A stretch of DNA of 64,000 bases from Oegoconia quadripuncta (GCA_949316235.1 OX438741.1:18167124-18231123); one strand, 5' to 3'; positions 9,188-19,770 are shown, counted from the first letter of the stretch. The notes: generated from the letters alone by a model not told the origin. A program made the numbers and translations.

Positions 9188-9897
9188 AGATTTTAATTCA
9201 ATTAACTTTTAATTAGGATATAAGACGTAATATTGTTGCCTATTTTAATTATAACCTTATTTTTCTAATATTATTTGGTCAAATTGTTTATGCATTTTAT
9301 CACACGCACAAAATTGTGAAGAATAAATTACTAGTTTAATTAAGCCGACCTCATTATATTACATAAATTTATATTGACGTGCCCTAACAGGGTTTCCATG
9401 TGGGTCGGGTGGCGATTCACACCACAGACGGTTCGCACCGCGGTGCGAAACGACCCATTCAATTTTTGAAGAGCCCCTTTCGCACCGGTGGTGTGAATCG
9501 CCACCTGCAAATTTTGAATGGGTCGATTCGCACCACAAGGTGAATGACCTGCCGCTGCCTCGAAGGCTTATTCTGGATTCAAATAAAAAGGATCCCATTG
9601 AATAGTTTATTATTCGCAGAACGTCCTTGTTTCAGAGCAAGTGTATACCTTGTTGGAGTATGAAACATGACATAAGTATTTCTTAATTTGACACTTTGGA
9701 ACCTAACAATCTGAAACTTGGTGGTTAAAACAGTGGTTAAAAAAAAAGTATGTATTAATCAAATATATATTTATAAAATTTAAAAATACCTGATTGGCAT
9801 TATTTTGACTTAAGTCCTATCGTTTATAATCACAGTTAGATTGATATTCACGATTATTAACTAGTTTTTACGAATCACATGTATCTAGAAACGTTAT

Positions 9898-10093
9898 ACA
9901 GGGTGCTTGGTGGTAATCAATCTTTGAAAAAAGAGCTGGTGATAGTGGCCTTCCCACTTCCGGTCACGTGACACAACTTAGTATGGAAAGTCCAAAAATT
10001 TTTTTCACATTTCGACCTATGTTTGTATGGAAAAGTTGTTTGTTATCATATCACGGACACTATTACCAGTTTCTTTTTCAAAGATTGATTACC
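9898..10093. mobile_element. Small palindromic MITE inside the foldback element
   Basis: CAGGGTGCTTGGTGGTAATC and ATCTTTGAAAAAAGAGCTGG on the left pair with the right end CCAGTTTCTTTTTCAAAGAT and TGATTACCA. The outer few bases of the right terminus are lost. Confidence 0.55.
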
Positions 10094-10094
10094 A

Positions 10095-10650
10095 AATTAA
10101 GAAATACTAAATAGATAATCTTGGAACAATCATAAATAACATTTTTAAATAATTATAAAAATCAAATAATAAAAGTCATGTAAACTTAAACTAATTTTTG
10201 TAGGCTAAATTGATAAATATTTGTAGGCTAAATAGGTAATCTTAAAATAATCACAAATAATCATTTTAAAATAATTATAAAAATCAAAAAATAAGTCATG
10301 CAAACATAAAACCAATCTCGTCATATCTTTGTAAGCTAAATAGAGATAATCTTGGAATAATCACAATATACATTTGAAAGTAATTTTAAAAAGAACAATT
10401 AAAAGTCATACAAACTTAAACTAATTTCGTTGTATCTTTGTAGGCTAAATAGATACTGAATCTTGGAATTATCACAATATACATTTGAAAGAAATTTTAA
10501 AAATTAAAAACATGTAAACTCAACCTAATCTTGTAATATTTTTGTAGGTTAAATAGATAATTTTGGAATAATCATAATATACATTTGAAAGTAATTTTAA
10601 AAATTAAGAAATAAGTCATGTAAACCTAAACTTATCTCGTAATAAATAAA
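10095..10650 (+). repeat. Tandem array, about 5 diverged units of ~105-120 nt
   Basis: Recurring words are AATCTTGGAATAATCACAAT, ATACATTTGAAAGTAATTTT, AAGTCATGTAAAC and TTTTGTAGGCTAAATAGATA. Units are imperfect and AT-rich. The array is confined to the core between the two inverted arms. Confidence 0.7.
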
Positions 10651-11133
10651 GAGTCTCTGAACAGGAAATATCACAGTTTGATCAACAATTACAATAATTA
10701 GAACTCTTCTCACAAGGAACATCCTGCGAGAAGTATTAAACATTCATAAATGTACAATTATGATATTGAATTCCTACGAGTCTTGCAAACTTAAATCTCT
10801 AGTAGTAATTCTCTAGTCTAGCCAGTATACATAGAAGCTTATTTTTTTAGTAAAAAAAAAATATTTTTAACGTTGAGTATATTTAATAATAAAAGTAAAG
10901 CAATCTATTATGTTAAAAAAAATATCCGAAGCAGAATCAACTTCCGAATCAAAGGTCATTCACCTTCTGGTGCGAATCGACCCATTCAAAATTTGCAGGT
11001 GGCGATTCACACCACCGGTGCGAAAGGGGCTCTTCAAAAATTGAATGGGTCGTTTCGCACCGCGGTGCGAACCGTCTGTGGTGTGAATCGCCACCCGACC
11101 CTTCCATGTACTGTACACATTTTTTAAATTAAG

Positions 11134-11187
11134 ACATCTAGTATCCATAGTACAAGCTTTGCTTAGTTTGGGACTAGATGATTGGGT
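11134..11187 (+). mobile_element. SINE-C 3' end fragment
   Basis: CATCTAGTATCCATAGTACA and GCTTAGTTTGGGACTAGATG match the SINE-C 3' region. It begins 30 nt outside the foldback element. Confidence 0.65.
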
Positions 11188-11314
11188 TTTACAATTTCAA
11201 GACGTAGGAAATGTAAGGATTTTCCCTCGAGACTTTGAATAGCCGTTAATCATCCATGGAAAGCAATAAATGATTATGAAATATTAATTATATTTATAGG
11301 ATAATATAAAATCT

Positions 11315-11350
11315 CAAAACAGACCACGCATTACTGAGATGCGGACAAAG

Positions 11351-11427
<77 letters not shown>
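11315..11427 (+). repeat. Rep-2 copy ending in a (CA)n microsatellite
   Basis: GACCACGCATTACTGAGATG and GGACAAAG are followed by an uninterrupted CA run of about 76 nt from 11352. The same unit precedes a CA-rich tail at 16495-16590 and, inverted, at 54066-54245. The microsatellite therefore probably expanded from the repeat's own CACACA tail. Long frames of alternating Cys/Val or His/Thr here are artefacts. Confidence 0.7.
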
Positions 11428-11429
<2 letters not shown>

Positions 11430-11689
11430 TATATATAACATATAACACTCTTTGTTTTCGTTGGAGGTTAAAAAATAATTTCGACTACAGAATGGGTAGG
11501 TGCCTATTTCCCGTTCCTGTGCCATTTTGAACTTTTACTTTACTTAAACAATTATTAAGGTAAGCCTTGTATGGAGTTTCGTATTATTTTAATGGATTTT
11601 TATTTCATAATACAGTGTCATTTACCTTCCTTCTAAGGTTCCATAAACACACACAGCTAATTTCTTTTTACCTACAAAATAATATATTT

Positions 11690-12115
11690 TGTGGGCGGTC
11701 GCACGACGACTGTGAAACCCCAGAAACGGAAAATACGCAGCGGGCCGCACGGCCAGCTTTACGCTTTCATATTCAATTTGTTGCAGTCCATGTAAAGTAG
11801 GTACAGTGTACCCAAACCGTATTGCACTCTGCAATTCGGCAACCAATATAAACGCCTGAAAGTTTGATGGACACTTTAATAACTATCAGCGTAATTGCTA
11901 ATCAGTGTTTAACAGGCGTCAGAAGTTTTAATCGCTTTTTAAAACAACATTTTAGTAGCTTTAAACTATATATAGATCGTAGAGACGTCTTTCTTGTAAA
12001 ACTCATATATATGACACATAAGGTAACATGTCCTATTGTTTTCAGGGACGTGTTGACTGCGAAACGAGCGAGAACATAACGGTGTATGAAGCGGCTTCCT
12101 GTTTTCTCAAGTCTT
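11690..12115 (+). other. Two similar coding-like segments, not assigned
   Basis: Around 11693-11760 the plus strand reads GRSHDDCETPETENTQRAA. Around 12044-12110, just after a TTTTCAG acceptor-like site, it reads GRVDCETSENITVYEAASCF. The shared pattern GR-x-DCET-x-E with a following AA suggests a duplicated segment. Neither has a clean donor site and no family is recognised, so no gene is called. Confidence 0.25.
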
Positions 12116-12369
12116 TTTCAGCTACGAACAAAGGCATAAGGGCGGTGTCATGTATTCATTTTCGTTACACGTTTGCACATAAAATTTTTATATTTGTTTC
12201 AAGGAATATGAGTAAGTTTAACATCAATTTCGTCTGTTACGCTACGTTCATTGCATAATACATAATAATACATAAAACAAAATACATAATAGTACTACGT
12301 ACCTAAATGCACGTAGATCTTAATAAACTATCAATGTATACTGAAACTGATGTTTTACTATTCCAGCGA

Positions 12370-12560
12370 ATTCCTATTATTGTTTTACAAGCTTTTCGCC
12401 TTCTACTTCGTCCGCGTGAAAGATTTCATCAAAATTGGTTCATCAAAAAAATTTGCCTACATATTAGTCCAGGGCCTAATCTGTCTACCAATCAAATTTC
12501 GTCAAAATCCATCCAGTCGTTTAGGCAAAAAACATACATACATACACACAAACTTTCCAT
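12370..12560 (+). repeat. Rep-4 (RTE-like LINE tail)
   Basis: TTCTACTTCGTCCGCGTGAA, AGTCCAGGGCCTAATCTG and CATCCAGTCGTTTAGGC lead into ACATACATACATACACACA. It is the forward version of the tail seen at 56295-56505. Confidence 0.6.
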
Positions 12561-12684
12561 TTATAATCGTAATAAAAAGTGATCACAATCGAACGCAAAA
12601 TTTTTAATATTCATAATATTATTTTTAAAATCTATATTTAAACAGCTTAGTCTCTTGAATGTGACTATGTCGCTCTGTAATTAT

Positions 12685-12738
12685 TAAATAAATAAATAAA
12701 TAATAAATATTTCAGACACTTACACCAATCATCTAGTC
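12685..12738 (-). mobile_element. SINE-C 3' tail fragment
   Basis: An (AAAT)n run followed by TTCAGACACTTACACCAATC is the inverted SINE-C terminus. Only 50 nt remain. Confidence 0.6.
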
Positions 12739-12984
12739 CTTTTGTCCTTTAGTCAATTATTACCTTTGTTGTGAAATTGATACGACGACTGCTGATCGCG
12801 CTATTTTACAACGGGTTTGGTTTAGATTTGGTTTACGTAATGTGAAAAAATGGTATCGCACTATTTCTGCCAAACGATTAAACCGTTGACCAAAGTAAAA
12901 CCAAACGCAAAGCGTTTACCAAAACACTATACTAATTTCCGTTCATATACCTAGTTAGCGCGATACGAAATGTGCTTTCAGAGG

Positions 12985-13145
12985 GCGGAGTGTGAGTTTT
13001 GTTTCGACTTTTTGTGGAGAAATTTGTATGGAGAAATGTTCAGCGCCTCTAGCGGATAGTTTGCAAAACGATTTTCTTCATAGGGACTTTTTTCGTAAAC
13101 GCGAATGCTATGGTAAAGTTAAAATGAGACTAGGTAAACTCACAC
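12985..13145 (+). repeat. Unclassified repeat, inverted partner at 49855-50030
   Basis: GCGGAGTGTGAGTTTTGTTT, CTCTAGCGGATAGTTTGCAA and AACGATTTT recur as reverse complements at 49855-50030. It is moderately diverged and non-coding. Confidence 0.5.
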
Positions 13146-13657
13146 TTCGCACACTGTAAGTTTTCAGTTATAGTTTCATTTTGGTATTATCGTTTAAACT
13201 TAACGGGATTGGCCCTCAGTTTACACAATATGTGCACACCCCTTAGTTTGCTATGCAAGTGAAGTATACCTACGTGGAAGTAAAGTATATGTAGGATACG
13301 AAATGAACTTTATGTCTCTGATTTAGAGTACACATTTCATCGAGTGCGAACGAGGTGCTCGGCTAATTTCCTACCTGAGGATGAAAGGAATTTGCCGTGA
13401 CATTTTTGTATGACAAAATTGGGATTCTACTGCTCTAAAGTTTTTATTAACGCAAATTCTTTCTGGGAAAATTGGCATTTCGTACGTGTTCCATTTCTAT
13501 GGGGCTATAATACGAATGATCAAAGATATTGAATTTCAAAGTTTGCTTCAATAGAAGCCTTGTTTAATTACGCGAAATGATATTTATGGTGAACATTATT
13601 CGTAGAAGTCGTTTAATACAATGTTGATCTATTTTTTTATAATACAATACCTATAAG
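13146..13657. other. No gene seen
   Basis: This is AT-rich single-copy-looking sequence with no supported frame, splice structure or recognised repeat. Confidence 0.4.
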
Positions 13658-13808
13658 TCTGCCGCCAAAACTGTGTTCCGGTTGGCAAAGATAAGATAGC
13701 CTGCCCCCCATATAAGATGGGGTTTCCAGGTCAGTATCGCTCCCACATTCGGTCTCATCTTCACTTAATATTACGTGTGATTGAGGTCAAGTTGTGCATA
13801 AAAAAAAA
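13658..13808 (+). mobile_element. SINE-A 3' half
   Basis: TCTGCCGCCAAAACTGTGTT, AGATAAGATAGCC and GGGTTTCCAGGTCAGTATCG are followed by GTTGTGCATAAAAAAAA. The tRNA head is missing (5'-truncated). Confidence 0.75.
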
Positions 13809-13855
13809 CAATACGTTTTACAAAACATTACAACAATAAATCGAAAACTTTAAAA

Positions 13856-14118
13856 AATCCCTAGAAAACATATGATTATATCACATAGATAGACCAAATT
13901 AACTGTGTTAATGGTTAAATATCTTTTAAACGGCTGAATCAATTTTGATAAAACAGGTCTAAGAATCACCGCAATATTTCAAATAAAAAAAACCGCATCC
14001 AACACGGTTCACCCGTGAAAAAGCTACGGTGCTACAGACAAAACATGTGTGTCTTAGACACATAGACATAGCGGTCAAACTTATAATACACCTCTTTTTG
14101 TGTCGGGGGTTAAAAAGA
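13856..14118 (+). repeat. Interspersed repeat ending GTCGGGGGTTAAAA
   Basis: ATTAACTGTGTTAATGG, GGCTGAATCAATTTTGATAA, GGTTCACCCGTGAAAAAGCT and the terminal TGTGTCGGGGGTTAAAA form a unit that I recognise as widespread in lepidopteran DNA. It may belong with Rep-2. The class is uncertain. Confidence 0.45.
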
Positions 14119-14333
14119 GTACAAATTGGGTGGCCTTATTTTCTAATTTTATTTGTTTACCTGTGGGAAGTAAACTATGAAATACACAATCTAATATGAA
14201 TGAGTGAATGATGAATACCTTTATAGTTCAAAAGTTACACACGCAATAAATAAAGTATTATAAGTACGGAAATATACCTACTAACCAAAATAAATATAAC
14301 CACAGATTACTTAATAAAAACGTCACGCTAATA

Positions 14334-15003
14334 CAGGGTGTCCCTGGAAGTATGGATCAAATCGAACAGGGGCATGGGGAAGGTCATTCCCAAACTTTTT
14401 AACCCTATGAATGTCGGTGCCATTTTTGACGGTTCAAAAGTTATGATCAATTTTTTACATTTTCATATTATCGAATAGTGCTTATACAAAAAAAATTTTT
14501 AAAAGAAAACTAGCAAAGCTATCAGCTTAATTTTTTTTTCACGATGTTTGTTCGAGCATGTGACTTTCATGTTTTAATACTTTTATGTCGATAGCAGACA
14601 TGATTCCTACAAAAAAAAAGATTGAATACAAAGACATTGGTCTGCCAAAAATTTCACTCAATTTTCAAGCGATTGCCATGGGAAAAAAATGTAGATACTA
14701 GAGAAAGTTGACCACGTATCACAAAAAGTTGCCCATTCCATACAGATTCTTTTGAGATGTGTAACACTGGGTTACCCTTATTAATTTAAAAGTTATTAGA
14801 ATTTTTTATCATAAAGGTCGCTTTTTCAAAACTTTATTTGTATAAGCACTATTCGATAATATGAAAATGTAAAAAATTGATCATAATTGATCATAACTTT
14901 TGAACCGTCAAAAATGGCACCGACATTCATAGGGTTAAAAAGTTTGGGAATGACCTTCCCCATGCCCCTGTTCGATTTGATCCATACTTCCAGGGACACC
15001 CTG
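14334..15003. mobile_element. 670-nt DNA element with ~160-nt terminal inverted repeats
   Basis: The left terminus starts CAGGGTGTCCCTGGAAGTAT and the right terminus is its exact mirror. The arms (14334-14490 and 14838-15003) match nearly perfectly, apart from a small internal duplication (TGATCATAAT) in the right arm. Flanks are TA on both sides (14332-14333 and 15004-15005), consistent with a TA target duplication as in Tc1/mariner-type elements. The ~350-nt core is non-coding, so it is non-autonomous. High arm identity suggests fairly recent movement. Confidence 0.8.
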
Positions 15004-15009
15004 TATAAC

Positions 15010-16490
15010 CTCGAAACGAAGAAAACGCGCCTAAACGATTAGGTGTACATATACATATGTATACATACACCTAATCGTAGGTATATAATGTAATGATGTT
15101 ATTACACTATACAGGAATATTTAATTGACAATGATTTGTAATACCTACTTATTTTTATTTAAAATTTAGTAATTAGATAGTATAACATTTTGACATTCTA
15201 TATTACTAATTTAATTTGAAATTCGATATTAATGAAAGAGTAAAATTGACATTCTCTTTAATTTGACATTTCAACATTGACATTTATATATTCCTTTGTA
15301 TTATTTTGATGATTAATTGTTATTAGTTTTACCACTAGCTAAATTATGTATTGGTATGTTTTCTAACTTGATTTGTAATTTCGTTTAGCACAAAAGCGAT
15401 TAATTGTAATGCATGCTGATTATCTTTGTATGAAACTTTAATATTGTCCAATATTTGCACGTCATTGTAATGACTGAATTAGGCGGATCTTATTGTAACA
15501 ACACTTAATCTAATGTACCCTATTCAAGAGCAAATAAATCATATTCTATTCTAACGCGCTAGCTTGCAACACGTTATTTTGACAGTACAAAACGGACATA
15601 CAAAACACACGTAACGCACCTCACCGTGTTAGGACATTTGACGTTTGGCATAGCGAATACCATTCTACGCGCATTCCACGATTTTATCGTAACGCGGCCG
15701 CGTTACGTGCTTGTGTGGTCATAGGGAATAAGGGCCCAGTACTCAGGGGTCTGGGGACGCAAGTAATCTCTAAGTAGAAAATAAATAAAAATATATCATC
15801 TCCAATCATTTCCAATGTAGTTGGAATTGAGATTGGAATATTGATTGAGATCATTATTATTATAATTAGGAGCCCATATTGTCCCACTGCTGCGCAAAGG
15901 CTTCCCTCCTCTCTCTCTCTGATTGAGATAGGTACTTAAAATTTTTTAGTCAACGATTTGATGTTGGTAGTTGAGGTCAAGTGCTAACTAGTATTAATTA
16001 AATTGCTAAACAGTAGGGACCATTTAATTTAAAGTAAATACTGTTAATGTAGCATTATTACATCAATAAATTACTTGTTCAATATCTATGTAGAACGAAA
16101 AAATCCCTTGCTACGATGATTAAGGCAGGCGCTTGGCAGTCGCTAGTTCATTATTATGCCGATGGCCGCAACCCTGGCTCTGTGCCAACTGCGTCATAGG
16201 TACCGTATGGATATGGGTCACTAGCACCTTTTTAACATAAGTTTAAAGTTAACATGTAATAGGTATACATCAGTTAAATCGGCATCTTTTCGCGGAGCTC
16301 CAAAGTACACGATAATATATCGCAACGAGACAGTGCCTGTTTTATAAAACTGATAAAAATATAAAATGATAAATGGAAAATGTAGAAAGCCTCCGACAAC
16401 ATAAAAAAAATATTATTAAAAACAAAAAACATAATATAAAAAAAAACATTGACGGATCTATTTTCATCAAACATGGCTAAGAGGCGGTCC
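15010..16490. other. No gene; one short LINE-end fragment
   Basis: This is AT-rich sequence without supported genes. At about 15870-15915, AGGAGCCCATATTGTCCCAC and TGCGCAAAGGCTTCCCTCC resemble the terminal part of RTE-like LINEs, followed by CT-rich sequence. Nothing else is recognised. Confidence 0.45.
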
Positions 16491-16494
16491 CCTC

Positions 16495-16590
16495 GTTTAG
16501 TCTTTCATATAAAAAGAACCACACTCAAATCATACCACGCATTACTGAGATGAGATATGTCCGTACAAAGATTGGACACATACACACATA
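16495..16590 (+). repeat. Rep-2 copy
   Basis: TTTAGTCTTTCATATAAAAA, ACCACGCATTACTGAGATG and GTCCGTACAAAG are followed by ACACATACACACATAC. It matches 11315-11427 and, inverted, 54066-54245. Confidence 0.6.
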
Positions 16591-16591
16591 C

Positions 16592-16920
16592 AATAGTCCA
16601 GTAAGGATACACTTTTAAATTCCTATAATTTTAAAGGCCGTGATTTTTTGCACATGGACAGAGTACCTGTCAGTGACCGAATAAAAAAAAAATCCAACAA
16701 ATTGGTAGCAAGCTAATATATAAATAAAACATAGATGATTAAAATTACCTCTGCGTATGTCATTGCGTCGGAGAATCTACTTAAAACCCCTGTAACCATT
16801 TTCAAAATAATCGAACAATAAGTTCTTTACATTTATATTTATGAAAAATTTCACCGAGGGAAAATGTCACGACTCAATAGACTATTTTTAGAAAATATAA
16901 AGTAGCCATTGATAATTGTC
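16592..16920 (+). repeat. Rep-1 copy, uninterrupted
   Basis: It begins ATAGTCCAGTAAGGATACAC and passes through TTTTAAAGGCCGTGATTTTT. It ends ACTCAATAGACTATTTTTAG and AAATATAAAGTAGCCATTG. It serves as the empty-site reference for the SINE-B inserted at 1963. Confidence 0.65.
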
Positions 16921-17226
16921 AAGATTGAGAACAGTCTTGTGACCGGTCTCAAGTAAACGTGTTGATTAATAAACCTAACTTTAGACCTGAAAAGCACGTG
17001 CATACTCAAGCAGTACTCACTTGAGAGTTGCGCGTATTAATAAACGAAACTCAATCATTCATTCGCCGCTGAGGCGAATACTTGAGCAGTGATCTCAGCA
17101 GAGTGTACCTCACGATTGGTTTATAAATTAGCACGGAGCTTGAGATAACGTCAACTGCTTAAGACGCATCTCGGTTGATACGGCGTCAAGACTTCTATTG
17201 AGATTGATTTATTAATACGGGCCTAG
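16919..17226. mobile_element. MITE-1 copy 2
   Basis: This copy runs from AAGATTGAGAACAGTCTTG to ATTTATTAATACGGGCCTA. The right terminal repeat is well kept; the outer left terminal repeat is lost. It sits directly against Rep-1. Confidence 0.75.
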
Positions 17227-17394
17227 GATTGCTTTTCTCTGCTCCTAATTATTACCTAAATATATCTAATACCTAAATACCTAAAATATTGCGGTTCTTT
17301 TCGAAATATTTAAAATTATTGATAAACCCGGCCATTTTTTTATATAATCGTGAATTCTGGTAAATAACCACCGTCGAAACTATTTAGGTATTAT

Positions 17395-17545
17395 TGTTAT
17401 TAGCTTTGGTCAGAGCGATTTTATGATTTGTTCTGAATTTAAAAAGAAATCCTAATTTATCCAATGAGGAGGAGGATCCACTGGACGGATTCTTCTTAAC
17501 TTCACTAATCGAAAAAAATTACCGAATGCGACTGTGATACGAACT
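17395..17545 (+). repeat. Unclassified repeat shared with 44040-44180
   Basis: GAATTTAAAAAGAAATCCTAATTTATCCAATGAGG here (read in two parts) corresponds to GTATTTAAAATGAAATCTTAATTTATCCAACGAGG near 44090. Both are followed by a similar GGAC/CTGGACG stretch. It is non-coding. Confidence 0.45.
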
Positions 17546-17585
17546 ATTCTGTCAGCTGGGCGTTTCTAAAAGTTTAATTATTTTA

Positions 17586-17664
17586 TTCACAACAGATTAC
17601 TATATAATCTGTTGTGAATAGTACATATTATGTGTAATCTGAACACAGATTACACATAATATGT
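17586..17664. repeat. Two adjacent perfect hairpins
   Basis: TTCACAACAGATTA pairs with TAATCTGTTGTGAA (17586-17618). ACATATTATGTGTAATCTG pairs with its exact complement across a 4-nt loop (17623-17664). The related LINE-X copy at 680-720 has the same words in one orientation only. The hairpins therefore arose by local inverted duplication. Confidence 0.75.
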
Positions 17665-18283
17665 ATCTACAAAGGCGAGCTTATCTCTATAGAGATCTCT
17701 TGCATCGACCCTTGGAAAACCTAACCTAACTGGAGGTTAGGTTATTAGACATTTTGTAAAAGATGGATTTTTTTCTCGGTATTGTCAGATGTTTCAGCTG
17801 GGATGGTTCAGCCAAGTACCAACTAGCTGCACTCGATTCTGTGGAACGACGTGCCATGACACTTATAGGTGATAGTTCGATGACTGCTAAATTGCAGCGC
17901 CTTGAACACCGTCGCAAAGTCGCCTGTCTCTCAGTTTTTTACAGGATATATTTCGGGGAGCGTGCGTTGGAATTACATAATCTTATTCCACCGTCACCCT
18001 TCCATTTTCGGACCACTAGGCGTAGACCATTCCACCCGTAGATAGTTAATATACCGAACATTCGCACTAAGAAGTTCGATTCTTCATTCATCATCCAAAC
18101 AGCCAAGGCATGGAACTCCCTTCCGGCGTTAGTCTTTCCTGAATCCTACAACCTTGGGATCTTCAAGAGCAGAGTGAATAGGCATTTACTGGGATCGCGT
18201 GCTTCATCTTCGACCACATCGTCGCTTTCCATCGGTGAGATTGTGGTCAAACGCGAATCCAGTCAATCGCAAAAAAAAAATCT
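17665..18283 (+). pseudogene. LINE-X copy 2: reverse transcriptase C-terminal end
   Basis: The frame at 17763-18041 reads SWDGSAKYQLAALDSVERRA, then LEHRRKVACLSVFYRIYFGE and LHNLIPPSPF, and is intact where copy 1 is shifted. A stop follows. The RTAKAWNS region lies in another frame near 18090-18115. It ends with the usual tail (CGCGAATCCAGTCAATCG plus an A-run). It is 5'-truncated: no catalytic domain is present. Confidence 0.78.
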
Positions 18284-18584
18284 TCAGTCTTTTGTTTAGT
18301 CTTGCAAAAATATATTGACATTTTCTGTGTTCCCAGGCTAAGAATACGACCACTCCAATTTCTTCCTGTGGGCGTCTCGTAGAATACAGGTACGATAAAG
18401 GCGATAAAGGGCACGGGTAAATTGGGTTTCAATTGACGTAATATGGCGGAAATTAGTTATTACAGTTTTCAATAGTTTTTCGCGCAATATCAATGTGAAT
18501 ATTTAAAGTTTTGATAATCAATACAAATGTACTTACTGAGTAATATTTTGGTAGAGATAGGTACGGTTATTAGGGTTCCATAGT

Positions 18585-19060
18585 AGTCAATACAAGAAAT
18601 AAAGATAAACTTGCAGGTCACATAAGTCGCCTCCGCAAAGTCAGTAATTCATTCAAAAATTTCAATAAGGTTCCAGTTGAAATACAAAGTCTTCCTTTCA
18701 ACAAATTTAAATATATACTATAAAACAGAAACTTATTAACAAAGTATATTATAAAATATCAGACTATTTAGATGATAATCATCCCTGGCGCAGATCGTTC
18801 GCATGCCAGCCTATTTCACAATTAATAATGAAATATAAAAACCTTTATGTAAAATCAAAGCCTGATTTTAAAAGAGCAGCCCTTCAAGTTTCTTGCTTGT
18901 TCTTGTCAGGGGAAAATTGCATTTTGAACAAGCAGTAGCTTAAAAATGTAAAATTGACAATTTTAAGTGTACTCTGTGTACCGACTTCACTTCACTTTTT
19001 GGAGGTTTTATGGCTCCATCGTGTCTGACGATGATTACAAAATAAAGCATTTTTGACTTT
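18585..19060 (+). pseudogene. LINE-Y copy 2
   Basis: CAATACAAGAAATAAAGATA, CACATAAGTCGCCTCCGCAA and CAGAAACTTATTAACAAAG match LINE-Y at 4348-4800. A deletion near 18655 removes part of the coding tail. An unrelated ~55-nt piece (ACTTCACTTCACTTTTTGG) interrupts the 3' UTR before the (TTTGAC)n tail. It abuts the Harbinger-like element on the right. Confidence 0.7.
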
Positions 19061-19081
19061 GACTTTGACAAGGAAGCCTTA

Positions 19082-19582
19082 GGGCGGAAATATGTGTTTC
19101 CGATTGTCTGATGGGGTTCTATTACATAATTTCATCGATATCGTCATCGTTTAGATTCTGACATGTGATTGATTGGCCCATCGCTCGCTCGGCAATTTAA
19201 AGGTTTCTGATTGGCTAACGTTATCGATGTACTGATGAATATACACGTCCGATTCTTCTGTCAGACTTTTTCTGAACTCAGTCGTACTAGATCTATTATC
19301 CCGAGTGCTTGCATGCGGAGCAGAAAGAATAATGGACGATGAATTACTTGCTGCATTTACTTATTGCACAAAAAATTTAAAATTGAAAATATTGATGACG
19401 CAAAAGAAGAAAAAAATCGGTAGTAAAATCGTAAACACCTCGCCGCTGTTTCCGACTTGGACGTCCGATCCGACTATCGTGTCGTGTATTGAATGCTCAA
19501 GCAATACAATGGCTTAGTAATAGTCGAATCACACTATCGGATCCGACTATCTGTTGCAAAAATGTGACGTATATTCCCAGCC
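19082..19582 (+). mobile_element. PIF/Harbinger-like non-autonomous element
   Basis: The left end GGGCGGAAATATGTG and the right end (reverse complement GGCTGGGAATATACG) form short imperfect terminal repeats. Both are flanked by TTA (19079-19081 and 19583-19585), the target duplication typical of PIF/Harbinger transposons. A short frame at 19332 starts MDDELLAAFTYCTKN and then becomes basic (TQKKKKIGSK). This is reminiscent of the N-terminus of Harbinger nucleases but degenerates quickly. It is inferred to be an internal-deletion derivative. Confidence 0.55.
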
Positions 19583-19741
19583 TTACAGTCTCGCCATGTC
19601 AGTCTGTCTGTTGGTCTGTCCGGCTTACCTCAGAGGCTCTTAGTGCTACAAAGCTGTCATTATTTAATCGAGATAGACCGAACCGACTGTGTTTAAAACT
19701 AAATATATTCTAAAATTTCTCAGACTAAAAGACTAGTTAAT

Positions 19742-19770
19742 GGAAATTACACGAATTCAAATTCATCCTG
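19742..19770. mobile_element. MITE-2 right-end fragment
   Basis: GGAAATTACACGAATTCAAA followed by TTCATCCTG matches the MITE-2 right terminus. No left end is seen nearby. Confidence 0.45.

Larger units (their letters stand above)
9403..11104. mobile_element. Foldback-like element with ~150-nt inverted repeats
   Basis: The left arm (9403-9550) and right arm (10953-11104) are inverted copies of each other. Shared words include GGGTCGGGTGGCGATTCACA, CACCGCGGTGCGAAACGACC and GGTGAATGACCT. Each arm also contains smaller repeats of GGTGCGAA/TTCGCACC and CCCATTCAA. Between the arms lie about 1.4 kb of AT-rich DNA holding another palindromic element (9898-10093) and a tandem array (10095-10650). There is no coding capacity. 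The GC-rich arms contrast sharply with the AT-rich core. It could be a foldback transposon or a non-autonomous helentron-like element; I cannot decide. Confidence 0.65.

Noticed and set aside
10873..11148. Frames across the right arm of the foldback element
   Set aside because: They follow the inverted-repeat sequence and are mirrored in the left arm; no protein motif.
11331..11530. Frames rich in alternating Cys/Val and His/Thr
   Set aside because: They are translations of the (CA)n microsatellite.
171..18283. One segmental duplication joining MITE-1 plus LINE-X at 0.17-1.35 kb and 16.9-18.3 kb
   Set aside because: Order and orientation agree, but the DNA between the two elements (447-680 versus 17227-17580) shows no similarity, so co-occurrence may be chance.
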